A DNA stretch of 5,640 nucleotides from Lentisphaeria bacterium (GTDB lineage Bacteria; Verrucomicrobiota; Lentisphaeria; Victivallales; Victivallaceae): positions 1 through 5,640 of the forward strand of contig CAAGDG010000120.1 of NCBI GenBank assembly GCA_900768515.1, in the 5' to 3' direction. Within the stretch, counting starts at the first letter, position 1; every line of letters begins with the position of its first letter. The notes beneath the pieces were generated by a model that was not told the DNA's origin, searched no databases, and worked only from the letters and a program-made list of their open reading frames with translations. Both the position numbers and the translations under genes were made by a program. This document shows positions 1 to 5,640 of this stretch, in pieces.

Positions 1-43
1 AGGTGACCGGCGGGGGCGCGCCCGACCCCCCCCGCTGCCCCGC

Positions 44-1711
44 TCAGGGACGGGCGGGATTCTCCTCCTCCGGCCAGGGGGCGGCCCCCTCCTGCAGAAA
101 ACGGGGACGGGGGCGGTAATGTTTTGAGAAGAGGCTTTCATCCTCCGGAAATGCGTTCCAGCGGATTCCGGCCAGATCCGCCAGCGACCAGATCAGCCGG
201 TCGGTCTGGTGCGGTGCACCGGTCTGCCCGGCGGCGTCAGCCGCGAATTCCGGCCGGGCCGCCCGGTACTCCGGGGAGAGCCAGAGCACGAACGGGATCT
301 TGTAGCAGGCCGCCATCCGGTTGTTGCGGACGGCAAACTGTTCCATTCCCGGCGCGACCGCCTCGCCGTGGTCGGAAAAGTAGAGCAGGAACGCCGGCCG
401 CTTCAGCGCGCGGAGCCGTTCAATGCAGGCGGCGACCACCCGGTCGGTGAAGGCGATCGAATTGTCGTATTCGTTGAGGAGCTCGGCAAGTTCAGGTTTC
501 ATCCCGGCGGTGTAGCGGTCTTCACGCCCCGAGAACGGAGCGAAATCGGCCGGATGGCGCTGTGAAAACGGCATGTGGCTGCCGATCAGATGGATGTAGA
601 GAACCGTCGGCTGCGAACCGTCCCACCACTCCTCCGGAAACTGTTCGATCAGCTCATCGTCGAACGCGCGGTACTTCCGATACTGGAGATAGCATTTGAA
701 ACCGGCATCCTTGAACAGCACCGAGGTCGGGGTGTCAAACGCCCCCCACTGCCACTGGTTCGACGCGAGCGCGGTCCGGTAGCCGGCCGCCCGCAAGAGC
801 ACGTCAAACGAACAGCGCGGCCGGTTCAGATGCTGCAGATCGGCAAAGGTGAAGACGTTGGCCAGCGAGCTCGCCGTCCGGACCGTCGGCGAGAGCACAT
901 CCCGAAACACCAGCAGCTCCTCCCCCAGCTTCGAAAGTTCCGGATTGGTGTCGCGGCCGTACCCGTAAAGGCTGTGCTGATCCCTCGACGCCGACTCCCC
1001 GATGACAATGATGCCGATCGTGTTTTCCGGCAGTTCGGGAATCCGGACGAGCTCCCCGGGCAGTTCCGGCCGGTTCACCGCGTCGATGAAACGGCGGTGA
1101 AACGACGCATACTCGATCCCCGCCTTGCCGAACCGGGTCAAGGTCGCGCAGTTCAGCATCTCCATCGGCTCCCACCGCACCAGAAAAAACGCGCAGTACC
1201 CGAGAAACGGCAGCAGCAGAAGCGCACCGGTCCGCTTTGCCGCGCGGGAGGCCCCTCCCCGGCTCCGCGCACAGAAGAGCGTGACCAGCAGCACCGGCAG
1301 CAGCAGAAGCAGCGTGTTTCCGATCAGCGAGGGGGTGAAAAACTCCCCCGCGAACTCCCGGATCTCTCCCGCCGGGGAAACCGCCGCGACTGAAACCAGC
1401 GTGGCGTCCATCTTCATCTCGAACCGCGCCGCCAGGTAGAACTGCAGCAGCATCGAAGGAACCATCAGCCAGAGCAGCACGCCGCACCAGATTTTTCTGG
1501 CACGCTCCGGCAGCAGCAATACCGGAGCCGACGCCGCCAGCAGAAAGGCGATTCCGCGCCAGCCGAAGTCGGACAGCTCCTCAAAACAGCCGCGCCACAT
1601 CACCACCCGGTATTCCGCGATCCAGTAGAACCACAGCACGGCGGAAACCGCGAAAAAGCATCCCCACGGACCGGGACGGCGCATCAGAAACTCTTTCCAC
1701 TTCCGCTTCAT
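44..1711 (-). CDS. Phosphoethanolamine transferase, EptA/EptC/CptA-like inner-membrane enzyme
   Basis: Family members move phosphoethanolamine from phosphatidylethanolamine onto lipid A, LPS core or other envelope glycans, acting on the periplasmic face of the inner membrane. The 555-residue protein has about five hydrophobic segments (roughly 15-33, 51-68, 74-94, 131-148, 162-178), then a sulfatase/alkaline-phosphatase-fold domain from about 230 to 530. Visible motifs: IGESASRDQHSLYGY at 237-251 with likely zinc ligand E239; SPTVRTASSL at 274-283, where T279 is the probable nucleophile; GSHMPF at 377-382 with H379; and SDHGE at 446-450 with ligands D447 and H448. Length and layout match the family, so it looks intact. 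The tail (541-555) is Pro/Glu-rich. Its ATG overlaps the stop of the HD gene (ATGA), making it the last gene of the operon. The 43 bases after its stop are very GC-rich with no visible T-run terminator. The acceptor substrate cannot be read from sequence, so no symbol is given. Confidence 0.9.
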   Translation of the reverse strand: MKRKWKEFLMRRPGPWGCFFAVSAVLWFYWIAEYRVVMWRGCFEELSDFGWRGIAFLLAASAPVLLLPERARKIWCGVLLWLMVPSMLLQFYLAARFEMKMDATLVSVAAVSPAGEIREFAGEFFTPSLIGNTLLLLLPVLLVTLFCARSRGGASRAAKRTGALLLLPFLGYCAFFLVRWEPMEMLNCATLTRFGKAGIEYASFHRRFIDAVNRPELPGELVRIPELPENTIGIIVIGESASRDQHSLYGYGRDTNPELSKLGEELLVFRDVLSPTVRTASSLANVFTFADLQHLNRPRCSFDVLLRAAGYRTALASNQWQWGAFDTPTSVLFKDAGFKCYLQYRKYRAFDDELIEQFPEEWWDGSQPTVLYIHLIGSHMPFSQRHPADFAPFSGREDRYTAGMKPELAELLNEYDNSIAFTDRVVAACIERLRALKRPAFLLYFSDHGEAVAPGMEQFAVRNNRMAACYKIPFVLWLSPEYRAARPEFAADAAGQTGAPHQTDRLIWSLADLAGIRWNAFPEDESLFSKHYRPRPRFLQEGAAPWPEEENPARP

Positions 1712-2361
1712 GACAACCCCGTCTCACGGTTGAGTTCCAGGAAGAAGGCGTCCATGACCGCCGACCGCTCCGCGGCGATCCGCCTCCCCGGTTCGGTGAG
1801 CATGCACTCCCGCAGCCGGGAAAGCTTGACCAGGTACTCCCGGTAGGCGGTATCCTCGCGGCTGTAGGCTGCGGAACCGAGCGCCTCTCCGGCGGTGTTG
1901 TGAAGCCGGGCATGGATCCGCCCGGCGAAGAGAAACGCGCGGCCGACGCCGACCGCGCCGAGAGAGTCAAGTTTATCCGCGTCGTAGACGATTTTCGCCT
2001 CGATGGAAACCGGAATCCGCTGTGCGCGGTAACGGTGCGTCAACACCGCCTGCGACACCTGGTCAACCGTTTCCGCCGGGAATCCGGCTTCGGTCAAAAG
2101 CGGGCGGACCAGTTCCGCGCCCAGTTCGGCGTGACAGACCGCCCCTTTCGAGGCCATCTCTTCGGGACGGGCGAAGTCGTGCAGCAGAGCGGCCAGCCGC
2201 ACCACTTCGAGATCCGCCTCCGGACACTCCGCGGCAAGATGTTCGGCATTGCGCAGAACCCGCAGCGTGTGGTCGAAGTCATGACAGCCGGAAGCCCGTT
2301 CCAGCTTCTCCCGGACCAGTGCCGAAATTCCGGCGAACTTCTCCTCGAATCCGCCGGTCAT
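1708..2361 (-). CDS. YedJ-like HD-domain phosphohydrolase
   Basis: This 217-residue protein belongs to the HD superfamily of metal-dependent phosphohydrolases. The H...HD...D signature is visible: HDFDHTLRV at 27-35 (H31), LLHDFARPEE at 59-68 (H61, D62), an intermediate H77, and EAKIVYDADKLDSLGAVGVG at 121-140 (D127). From memory, the last stretch is very like E. coli YedJ (EAKIVQDADRLEALGAIG), a small HD protein whose substrate I do not know. There are no membrane segments, so it should be cytoplasmic. I chose the ATG at 2361 because it makes an ATGA overlap with the feoB stop and the protein then begins shortly before the first HD helix; a longer reading to 2472 would run 37 residues into feoB in another frame. 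No good Shine-Dalgarno is seen, which fits translational coupling. It overlaps the next gene by ATGA as well. Substrate (nucleotide, phosphoester or signalling molecule) is unknown. Confidence 0.88.
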   Translation of the reverse strand: MTGGFEEKFAGISALVREKLERASGCHDFDHTLRVLRNAEHLAAECPEADLEVVRLAALLHDFARPEEMASKGAVCHAELGAELVRPLLTEAGFPAETVDQVSQAVLTHRYRAQRIPVSIEAKIVYDADKLDSLGAVGVGRAFLFAGRIHARLHNTAGEALGSAAYSREDTAYREYLVKLSRLRECMLTEPGRRIAAERSAVMDAFFLELNRETGLS

Positions 2362-4511
2362 GAGAGCAGCCGGGTCCCGATGTTGAACAGCATTCCCGCC
2401 TGGAACACCAGCAGGGTCAACACGTAGGCGGTCAGCGTGTAAAGGCCGATCTGCGCGAGAGTGAACTTCCACGATCCGCTTTCGCGCCGCACCACCGCCA
2501 CCGTCGCGATGCAGGGCACCGTCAGCAAACAGAAGAGCATGATGCAGAATCCCTGAAGCGGCGTGTAGTTGTTCCGCAGCTTCTCACGGAGCGTCTCCGC
2601 CGAGGCGTCGTTCTCCCCGACCGCGTAGAGAATTCCCAGCTGCGCCACGAAAAGCTCTTTCGCGGCAAACGCTCCGATCAACGCCGAACTGACCCGCCAG
2701 TCGAAACCGACCGGCCGGAGCACCGTCTCCAGTGCTCGCCCGATCCTTCCGGCGGTGGAGTATTCGAGCAGTTCCCCGTTCCGTTCCGCCTCGATGTTGG
2801 AAATGGCGACACTCTTTTCGGCCGCGGGAAGCGCGGAAGCCTCCACCGAGGCGATCCGGGCGTCGTAGTTGCCGTCCAGCCGGGCTTTGACCGGATAGGT
2901 GTTGATCACGAAGAGAATGATCGAGGCGAAGAGAATGATCGTGCCCGCCTTCTGCAGATACATCGCGGTCTTCTCCCACATCAGGATCAGAATGCTCTGC
3001 AGCGTCGGCATCCGGTAAGGCGGCAATTCCATCACGAAGACCTCCCCCTCCCCCCGGAAAATCGTGGACTTGAGCAGCAGAGCACAGCCGAGCGCCACCA
3101 CCACGCCGATCAGGTAGATGATCCACATGGTCAGCGCCTGAAACTTCTCCGGAAAGAAGGCCGGAATCAGCATGGCGTAGATGGGCAGCCGGGCGCCGCA
3201 GCTCATGAACGGCACCACCATGATCGTGGTCAGCCGGTCCCGGCGGTTGTCGATGGTCCGGGTGGCCATGACCGCCGGAACCGAACAGCCGAATCCGAGG
3301 AGCATCGGGATGAAACTTTTGCCGTGCAGTCCGAACATGTGCATGAATCCATCCATCACGAAGGCCGCCCGTGCCATGTATCCGGTCCCCTCCAGAATCG
3401 CAATCGCGAGGAAAAGCAGCAGAATATTCGGCAGAAAGACCAGAACCCCGCCGACGCCGCCGATGATCCCCTCGGTGAGCATGCGGCGCAGGAAGTCCGC
3501 CTGCCCGGCCGGCCAGATGGCATTGATCGTGTCGCTCAGCCACTCGAAAAACGCCGCGAGCCAGTCCATTGGATACTGTCCCAGCGAAAAGGTGAACATG
3601 AACACCAGATACATCATCAGCAGAAAGATCGGCACCCCCAGAAACCGGTTCGTCACATAGTGGTCGATCGTATCGGAAAGCTGTCTTCTGCGTTCGTTGG
3701 AAAGGGTGATCGCTTCCCGGCAGGCGCCGGCGATCACGCCGTAGCGGACATCGGCCATCAGCGTTTCACTGTTGATTCCGTTGCGGGAGGTGATCTTTGA
3801 CCGCCACTCCGCTGCGGGCCCCAGCAGCGATGCGAACTCCGGCCGCCGGGAAATTTCCGGATCGTTCTCAAGAATCTTGATCGCGAAATACCGTGCCGGA
3901 ATCCGGCGGGTCTCCGGCCGCTGCAGTTTCTCGACCTCTTCCGTCAGAGAACGGATCGCCTGATCGGTGCGCGGTCCGTACTTCGGCTTGACCGGCCGCT
4001 TCGGAACCGGTTCATGCGCAATCTTGTAGATGGCATCGCACAGCGCCTCGACCCCTTCGCCGGTCGAACCCACGGTACTGACGATCGGAGCGCCGAAAAA
4101 TCCTTCCAGCATCGGGAAATTGAACTGCAGCCCCCGAGCCTTTGCATCATCGATCATGTTGAACGCGAGCAGCATCGGCAGATCCAGCTCGGTCAACTGG
4201 GTCGTCAGATAGAGGTTGCGCTGGGCGTTTCCGGCATCGATCACGTTGAGAACCAGGTCGATGCCGCCGTCGAGCAGCTCCTGAAACGCGACCTTCTCTT
4301 CCGGCGACGAGTTGGAAAGACTGTAGACGCCCGGAAGGTCGACGATTTCAACCGGGAAACCGTGAATTTTACAGATGCCGCTTTTCCGGTCTACCGTGAC
4401 ACCGGGATAGTTCCCAACATGTTGTCTTGTCCCGGTCAGAAGGTTGAAAATAGTGGTTTTGCCGCAGTTGGGATTTCCGGCAAGGGCAACGCGAAAAATC
4501 TTCTTGTCCAT
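2358..4511 (-). CDS. feoB: FeoB ferrous iron transporter (GTPase-permease)
   Basis: FeoB imports Fe(II) across the inner membrane under control of a cytoplasmic G domain. The 717-residue protein shows G1 GNPNCGKT (12-19), G2 threonine T39 in NYPGVTVD, G3 DLPG (58-61), G4 NMID (118-121) and a G5-like STVGSTGEG (145-153). A helical linker (about 180-280) follows, then a polytopic membrane domain from about 290 with the two Gate-type repeats. Conserved permease motifs include GFGCSVPAVMATRTI (406-420, C409), PFMSCGARLPIY (434-445, C438), FAAKELF (615-621) and VPCIATVA (665-672, C667). Residues 543-590 are a polar, Ala/Glu-rich insert before GRIGRALE, also found in many FeoBs. There is no FeoC-like C-terminal extension. 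I chose ATG 4511 because MDKKIFRVALAGNPNCGKTT is the usual FeoB start; the in-frame TTG at 4550 would add 13 atypical residues. It follows the metal regulator and overlaps the HD gene by ATGA. Confidence 0.97.
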   Translation of the reverse strand: MDKKIFRVALAGNPNCGKTTIFNLLTGTRQHVGNYPGVTVDRKSGICKIHGFPVEIVDLPGVYSLSNSSPEEKVAFQELLDGGIDLVLNVIDAGNAQRNLYLTTQLTELDLPMLLAFNMIDDAKARGLQFNFPMLEGFFGAPIVSTVGSTGEGVEALCDAIYKIAHEPVPKRPVKPKYGPRTDQAIRSLTEEVEKLQRPETRRIPARYFAIKILENDPEISRRPEFASLLGPAAEWRSKITSRNGINSETLMADVRYGVIAGACREAITLSNERRRQLSDTIDHYVTNRFLGVPIFLLMMYLVFMFTFSLGQYPMDWLAAFFEWLSDTINAIWPAGQADFLRRMLTEGIIGGVGGVLVFLPNILLLFLAIAILEGTGYMARAAFVMDGFMHMFGLHGKSFIPMLLGFGCSVPAVMATRTIDNRRDRLTTIMVVPFMSCGARLPIYAMLIPAFFPEKFQALTMWIIYLIGVVVALGCALLLKSTIFRGEGEVFVMELPPYRMPTLQSILILMWEKTAMYLQKAGTIILFASIILFVINTYPVKARLDGNYDARIASVEASALPAAEKSVAISNIEAERNGELLEYSTAGRIGRALETVLRPVGFDWRVSSALIGAFAAKELFVAQLGILYAVGENDASAETLREKLRNNYTPLQGFCIMLFCLLTVPCIATVAVVRRESGSWKFTLAQIGLYTLTAYVLTLLVFQAGMLFNIGTRLLS
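2909..2941. repeat. Short in-gene tandem repeat (18-base period) in feoB
   Basis: The 15-base word CGAAGAGAATGATCG occurs at 2909-2923 and again at 2927-2941, an 18-base period. On the coding strand it encodes IILFAS followed by IILFVI (residues 525-536) within a FeoB transmembrane helix. It keeps the frame and probably reflects a small local duplication or codon coincidence in a hydrophobic helix. Confidence 0.6.
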
Positions 4512-4530
4512 TTCAACAACACTTACACTC

Positions 4531-4547
4531 CGGCGGCAATTCCGCCG
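4531..4547 (-). promoter_or_regulatory. GC-rich hairpin between the regulator and feoB
   Basis: CGGCGG (4531-4536), loop CAATT, CCGCCG (4542-4547) form a perfect 6-base-pair stem with a 5-base loop. It lies in the 45-base gap between the regulator stop and the feoB ATG. No T-run follows, so it is not a convincing terminator. In the minus-strand transcript its 3' arm shares one base with a GGAG (4531-4528), which is 16 bases from the feoB ATG and so a poorly placed Shine-Dalgarno. It might tune feoB translation or stabilise the transcript; this is inference. Confidence 0.4.
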
Positions 4548-4556
4548 CAAATCATT

Positions 4557-5243
4557 TTATTCCATGAGTTTGAGCCAGATGTGCCCGGCATCGCCCGCGC
4601 GCAGCGAAAGACTGCTGCCCATGACGCGAATTCGCAGCAGATCGCCGAAGGGAGCGCGTCCCTCGAACTGAATGAGAGTTCCGGGCACCAGGCCGAGATC
4701 GGCAAACTTCTTGACGCCGCGCAGATTTTCATCGACCCGGACCACCACCGCGGATTTTCCGGGCTGCAATTCATTGAGAGCGACCAGTTCATCATCCGAC
4801 TCAGGACAGACCTGCGGCATGGTGCTTTCGAGATAGCGCCGCAGCTCCGCGCAGTCCTCGCGCTGTTCGATGGCCTCCGCGAGCAGGACGAACCGCGAAA
4901 ACACGTTCTCCCCAATGACATGCTCAATTTTACAGGCGGCTGAATCCGCGGAGTGCGGATCAAGCAACAGGATTTCGGAGAAGAACTTTTTCAGGACTTG
5001 GTGCCGGTGCCGGATAACAGCGGCTTTACTGGCTCCGATGGCGGTCAGTTCCACCGGGGAATGGGAACGATAGTGAATCAGACCGCGTGCGGCGAGCATT
5101 TGCAGGGCATTGGTCACAGAAGGCATCTTGACCTGGAGCCGGTCGGCAATGTCCTTGGTGTGAGCATGGCCATTCCGCTCAATGATCTCCGCGATGGCTT
5201 CGAGATAATCCTCCAGGCTGCTGGAAATGACGACATCATTCAT
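4557..5243 (-). CDS. DtxR/MntR-family metal-dependent repressor with FeoA-like C-terminal domain
   Basis: Proteins of this family bind Fe(II) or Mn(II) and then repress metal-uptake genes as dimers. The 228 residues comprise a winged helix-turn-helix (about 9-70; HTKDIADRLQVKMPSVTNAL at 28-47 is the helix-turn-helix), a metal-binding dimerisation region (about 75-145), and an SH3-like FeoA domain (about 153-228; LNELQPGKSAVVV, ADLGLVPGTLIQ, GDLLRIRVMGSSLSLR). By-eye alignment to MntR/DtxR places metal ligands at D12, E15, H81, C104, E107 and H108. D12 is MntR-like, while C104 in CKIEH resembles Cys102 of DtxR. Start ATG 5243 gives the usual short N-terminus before the EDYLEAI helix; only a purine-rich, weak ribosome site (AAAGAGAAAG) precedes it. 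It is first in the operon ahead of feoB, so iron-responsive autorepression is the likely role, though manganese is possible. No separate feoA is seen. Confidence 0.92.
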   Translation of the reverse strand: MNDVVISSSLEDYLEAIAEIIERNGHAHTKDIADRLQVKMPSVTNALQMLAARGLIHYRSHSPVELTAIGASKAAVIRHRHQVLKKFFSEILLLDPHSADSAACKIEHVIGENVFSRFVLLAEAIEQREDCAELRRYLESTMPQVCPESDDELVALNELQPGKSAVVVRVDENLRGVKKFADLGLVPGTLIQFEGRAPFGDLLRIRVMGSSLSLRAGDAGHIWLKLME

Positions 5244-5261
5244 ATTGAAGAAACTTTCTCT

Positions 5262-5276
5262 TTATGACTGTAATAA
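5262..5276. promoter_or_regulatory. Candidate metal-repressor operator
   Basis: TTATGACTGTAATAA is an imperfect palindrome: six of seven arm positions pair around the central T at 5269. It overlaps the edge of the predicted -10 box of the operon and its predicted start site (near 5268), where a repressor would block transcription. The AT-rich arms resemble DtxR/MntR-type operators only in general character; I do not see a match to the classical DtxR box. Confidence 0.35.
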
Positions 5277-5303
5277 TATAGCCGGGAAAATCAGTGATTG
5301 CAA
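5275..5303 (-). promoter_or_regulatory. Sigma70-type promoter of the regulator-feoB operon
   Basis: Reading the minus strand, -35 TTGCAA (5303-5298) and -10 TATATT (5280-5275) are separated by exactly 17 bases. They match the consensus at 4/6 and 5/6 positions. Predicted initiation near 5268 leaves a leader of about 25 bases before the ATG at 5243. The -35 box lies within an 8-base palindrome ATTGCAAT (5297-5304). Confidence 0.6.
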
Positions 5304-5329
5304 TAAAAAAATTCGACGACTCGAAGTTA

Positions 5330-5350
5330 AAATCGCGAAAAAGGCGATTT
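5330..5350. repeat. Inverted repeat in the divergent intergenic region
   Basis: AAATCGC (5330-5336) and GCGATTT (5344-5350) are perfect 7-base arms around GAAAAAG. It lies between the two divergent promoters, with no gene to terminate in either direction and only a short T-run, so a regulatory or structural role is possible but unproven. Confidence 0.4.
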
Positions 5351-5355
5351 GAGCA

Positions 5356-5373
5356 GAAAAAATTGATTTTTTC
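5356..5373. repeat. A/T-tract palindrome upstream of the tRNA promoter
   Basis: GAAAAAATTGATTTTTTC has 8-base perfect arms around a central TG. It is followed by a further A-run (5376-5381). Such phased A/T tracts upstream of a stable-RNA promoter could act as curved DNA or an UP-like element; the position, just upstream of the -35 box, fits that reading. Confidence 0.4.
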
Positions 5374-5384
5374 CGAAAAAACTT

Positions 5385-5412
5385 TTGCGTTTTGAAAAAG
5401 ACGTACTATATT
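5385..5412 (+). promoter_or_regulatory. Probable promoter of the tRNA-Ser gene
   Basis: -35-like TTGCGT (5385-5390) and -10 TATATT (5407-5412) are 16 bases apart. The -10 matches consensus at 5/6 and the -35 only at 3/6. Initiation near 5419 would give a 5' leader of about 10 bases, which RNase P would remove. An alternative -35, TTGAAA at 5392, is too close (9 bases) to this -10. Confidence 0.5.
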
Positions 5413-5428
5413 TAGGAACGTCACGGCC

Positions 5429-5518
5429 GGAGAGATGGCTGAGTGGTCGAAGGCGACGGTCTCGAAAATCGTTGTACGGGTAACCGTACCGAGGGTTCGA
5501 ATCCCTCTCTCTCCGCCA
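5429..5518 (+). tRNA. tRNA-Ser (anticodon CGA)
   Basis: A complete class II tRNA that decodes UCG. The acceptor stem is GGAGAGA (5429-5435) with TCTCTCC (5508-5514), followed by discriminator G5515 and an encoded CCA (5516-5518). The D-arm contains GAGTGGTCGAA. The anticodon stem is ACGGT/ATCGT (5456-5460, 5468-5472) around the loop CTCGAAA, giving anticodon CGA at 5463-5465. A long variable arm (5473-5490) has stem GTACGG/CCGTAC and loop GTAA. The T-arm is GAGGG-TTCGAAT-CCCTC (5491-5507). The long variable arm and G73 are typical of serine tRNAs. It is divergent from the iron operon and functionally separate. Confidence 0.98.
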
Positions 5519-5549
5519 TTTACTTCTTTTCCCCGTGAAAAGAAGTAAA
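5519..5549. repeat. Perfect 12-base inverted repeat immediately after the tRNA CCA
   Basis: TTTACTTCTTTT (5519-5530) and AAAAGAAGTAAA (5538-5549) are exact reverse complements with loop CCCCGTG. The repeat starts on the first base after the tRNA CCA. It lacks a GC-rich stem or a T-run, so it is a poor intrinsic terminator by itself. It may form a hairpin in the tRNA precursor trailer. Confidence 0.7.
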
Positions 5550-5568
5550 ACAAGAAAAGCGGAATGGC

Positions 5569-5597
5569 GCGGCAGGTTTTCCCCCTGCGGCTTTTTT
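5569..5597 (+). terminator. Rho-independent terminator downstream of tRNA-Ser
   Basis: The arms GCGGCAGG (5569-5576) and CCTGCGGC (5584-5591) pair over seven of eight positions (one G-G mismatch) around the loop TTTTCCC. A run of six T (5592-5597) follows directly. This is the expected end of the tRNA transcript. Nothing recognisable is seen in the remaining bases to 5640. Confidence 0.75.
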
Positions 5598-5640
5598 GTG
5601 TGGGAATACAGGATGACTTCAGCGAGGTGGGGGGGAGAAC

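Noticed and set aside
1..43. GC-rich palindromic sequence (GGGCGCGCCC) after the transferase stop as a terminator
   Set aside because: There is no T-run on either side and the window ends there, so termination cannot be supported.
575..1393. 272-codon plus-strand open frame opposite the transferase gene
   Set aside because: Arg/Pro/Gln-rich composition typical of antisense shadows in GC-rich genes. The opposite strand encodes a clear enzyme with catalytic motifs.
2584..3543. 319-codon minus-strand frame inside feoB
   Set aside because: It is an off-frame reading of feoB, rich in Asp/Gly/Arg/His, while the feoB frame carries all the conserved permease motifs.
4512..4550. Upstream in-frame TTG start for feoB
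   Set aside because: It would add 13 Arg-rich residues not typical of FeoB, whereas ATG 4511 gives the standard short lead into the G1 motif.
4523..4555. Possible 10-residue leader peptide (ATG 4555, MICGGIAAGV) before feoB
   Set aside because: The frame is short, has no regulatory codon run and spans the hairpin by chance of composition. Nothing supports translation.
4014..4943. 309-codon plus-strand open frame across the feoB-regulator junction
   Set aside because: It is antisense to two well-supported genes, has no recognisable domain, and has no promoter or ribosome site that I can see.
5236..5553. Minus-strand open frame of 105 codons covering the tRNA and intergenic region
   Set aside because: Its protein contains the familiar artefact (GGERGIRTLG..., DHSAIS) produced by translating the antisense strand of a tRNA-Ser. 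The tRNA is certain, and the frame also runs through the operon promoter.

Overview
The window carries one four-gene operon on the minus strand (read right to left, 5243 to 44) and, to its right, a plus-strand serine tRNA gene. The genes are GC-rich with strong G/C third positions; the 185-base gap between the operon and the tRNA is clearly AT-rich and holds divergent promoter-like sequences.

Operon order is: (1) a DtxR/MntR-type metal-dependent repressor with a FeoA-like C-terminal domain (4557-5243); (2) feoB, the ferrous-iron GTPase/permease (2358-4511); (3) a YedJ-like HD-domain phosphohydrolase (1708-2361); (4) a membrane-anchored phosphoethanolamine transferase of the EptA/EptC/CptA class (44-1711). 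The last two junctions are 4-base ATGA overlaps, so feoB, the HD gene and the transferase are probably translationally coupled. The repressor and feoB are separated by 45 bases containing a small GC-rich hairpin. A promoter with 17-base spacing lies upstream of the repressor, and an imperfect palindrome sits on its start-site region, the expected place for autoregulation by iron.

The tRNA is a class II tRNA-Ser with anticodon CGA, encoded CCA and a long variable arm. It has its own promoter-like boxes, a perfect 12-base inverted repeat directly after CCA, and then an intrinsic terminator.

The phosphoethanolamine transferase suggests a Gram-negative-type envelope. The GC-rich composition and overall protein style would fit the PVC group (for example Lentisphaerae/Victivallis-like), but this lineage guess is weak and rests on impression rather than on a marker gene. 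The main biological point is that ferrous-iron uptake, its sensor, an HD hydrolase and an envelope-charge-modifying enzyme appear to be a single transcription unit. The individual families are known; the combination is what deserves attention. I see no mobile element, CRISPR array or obvious defence system.
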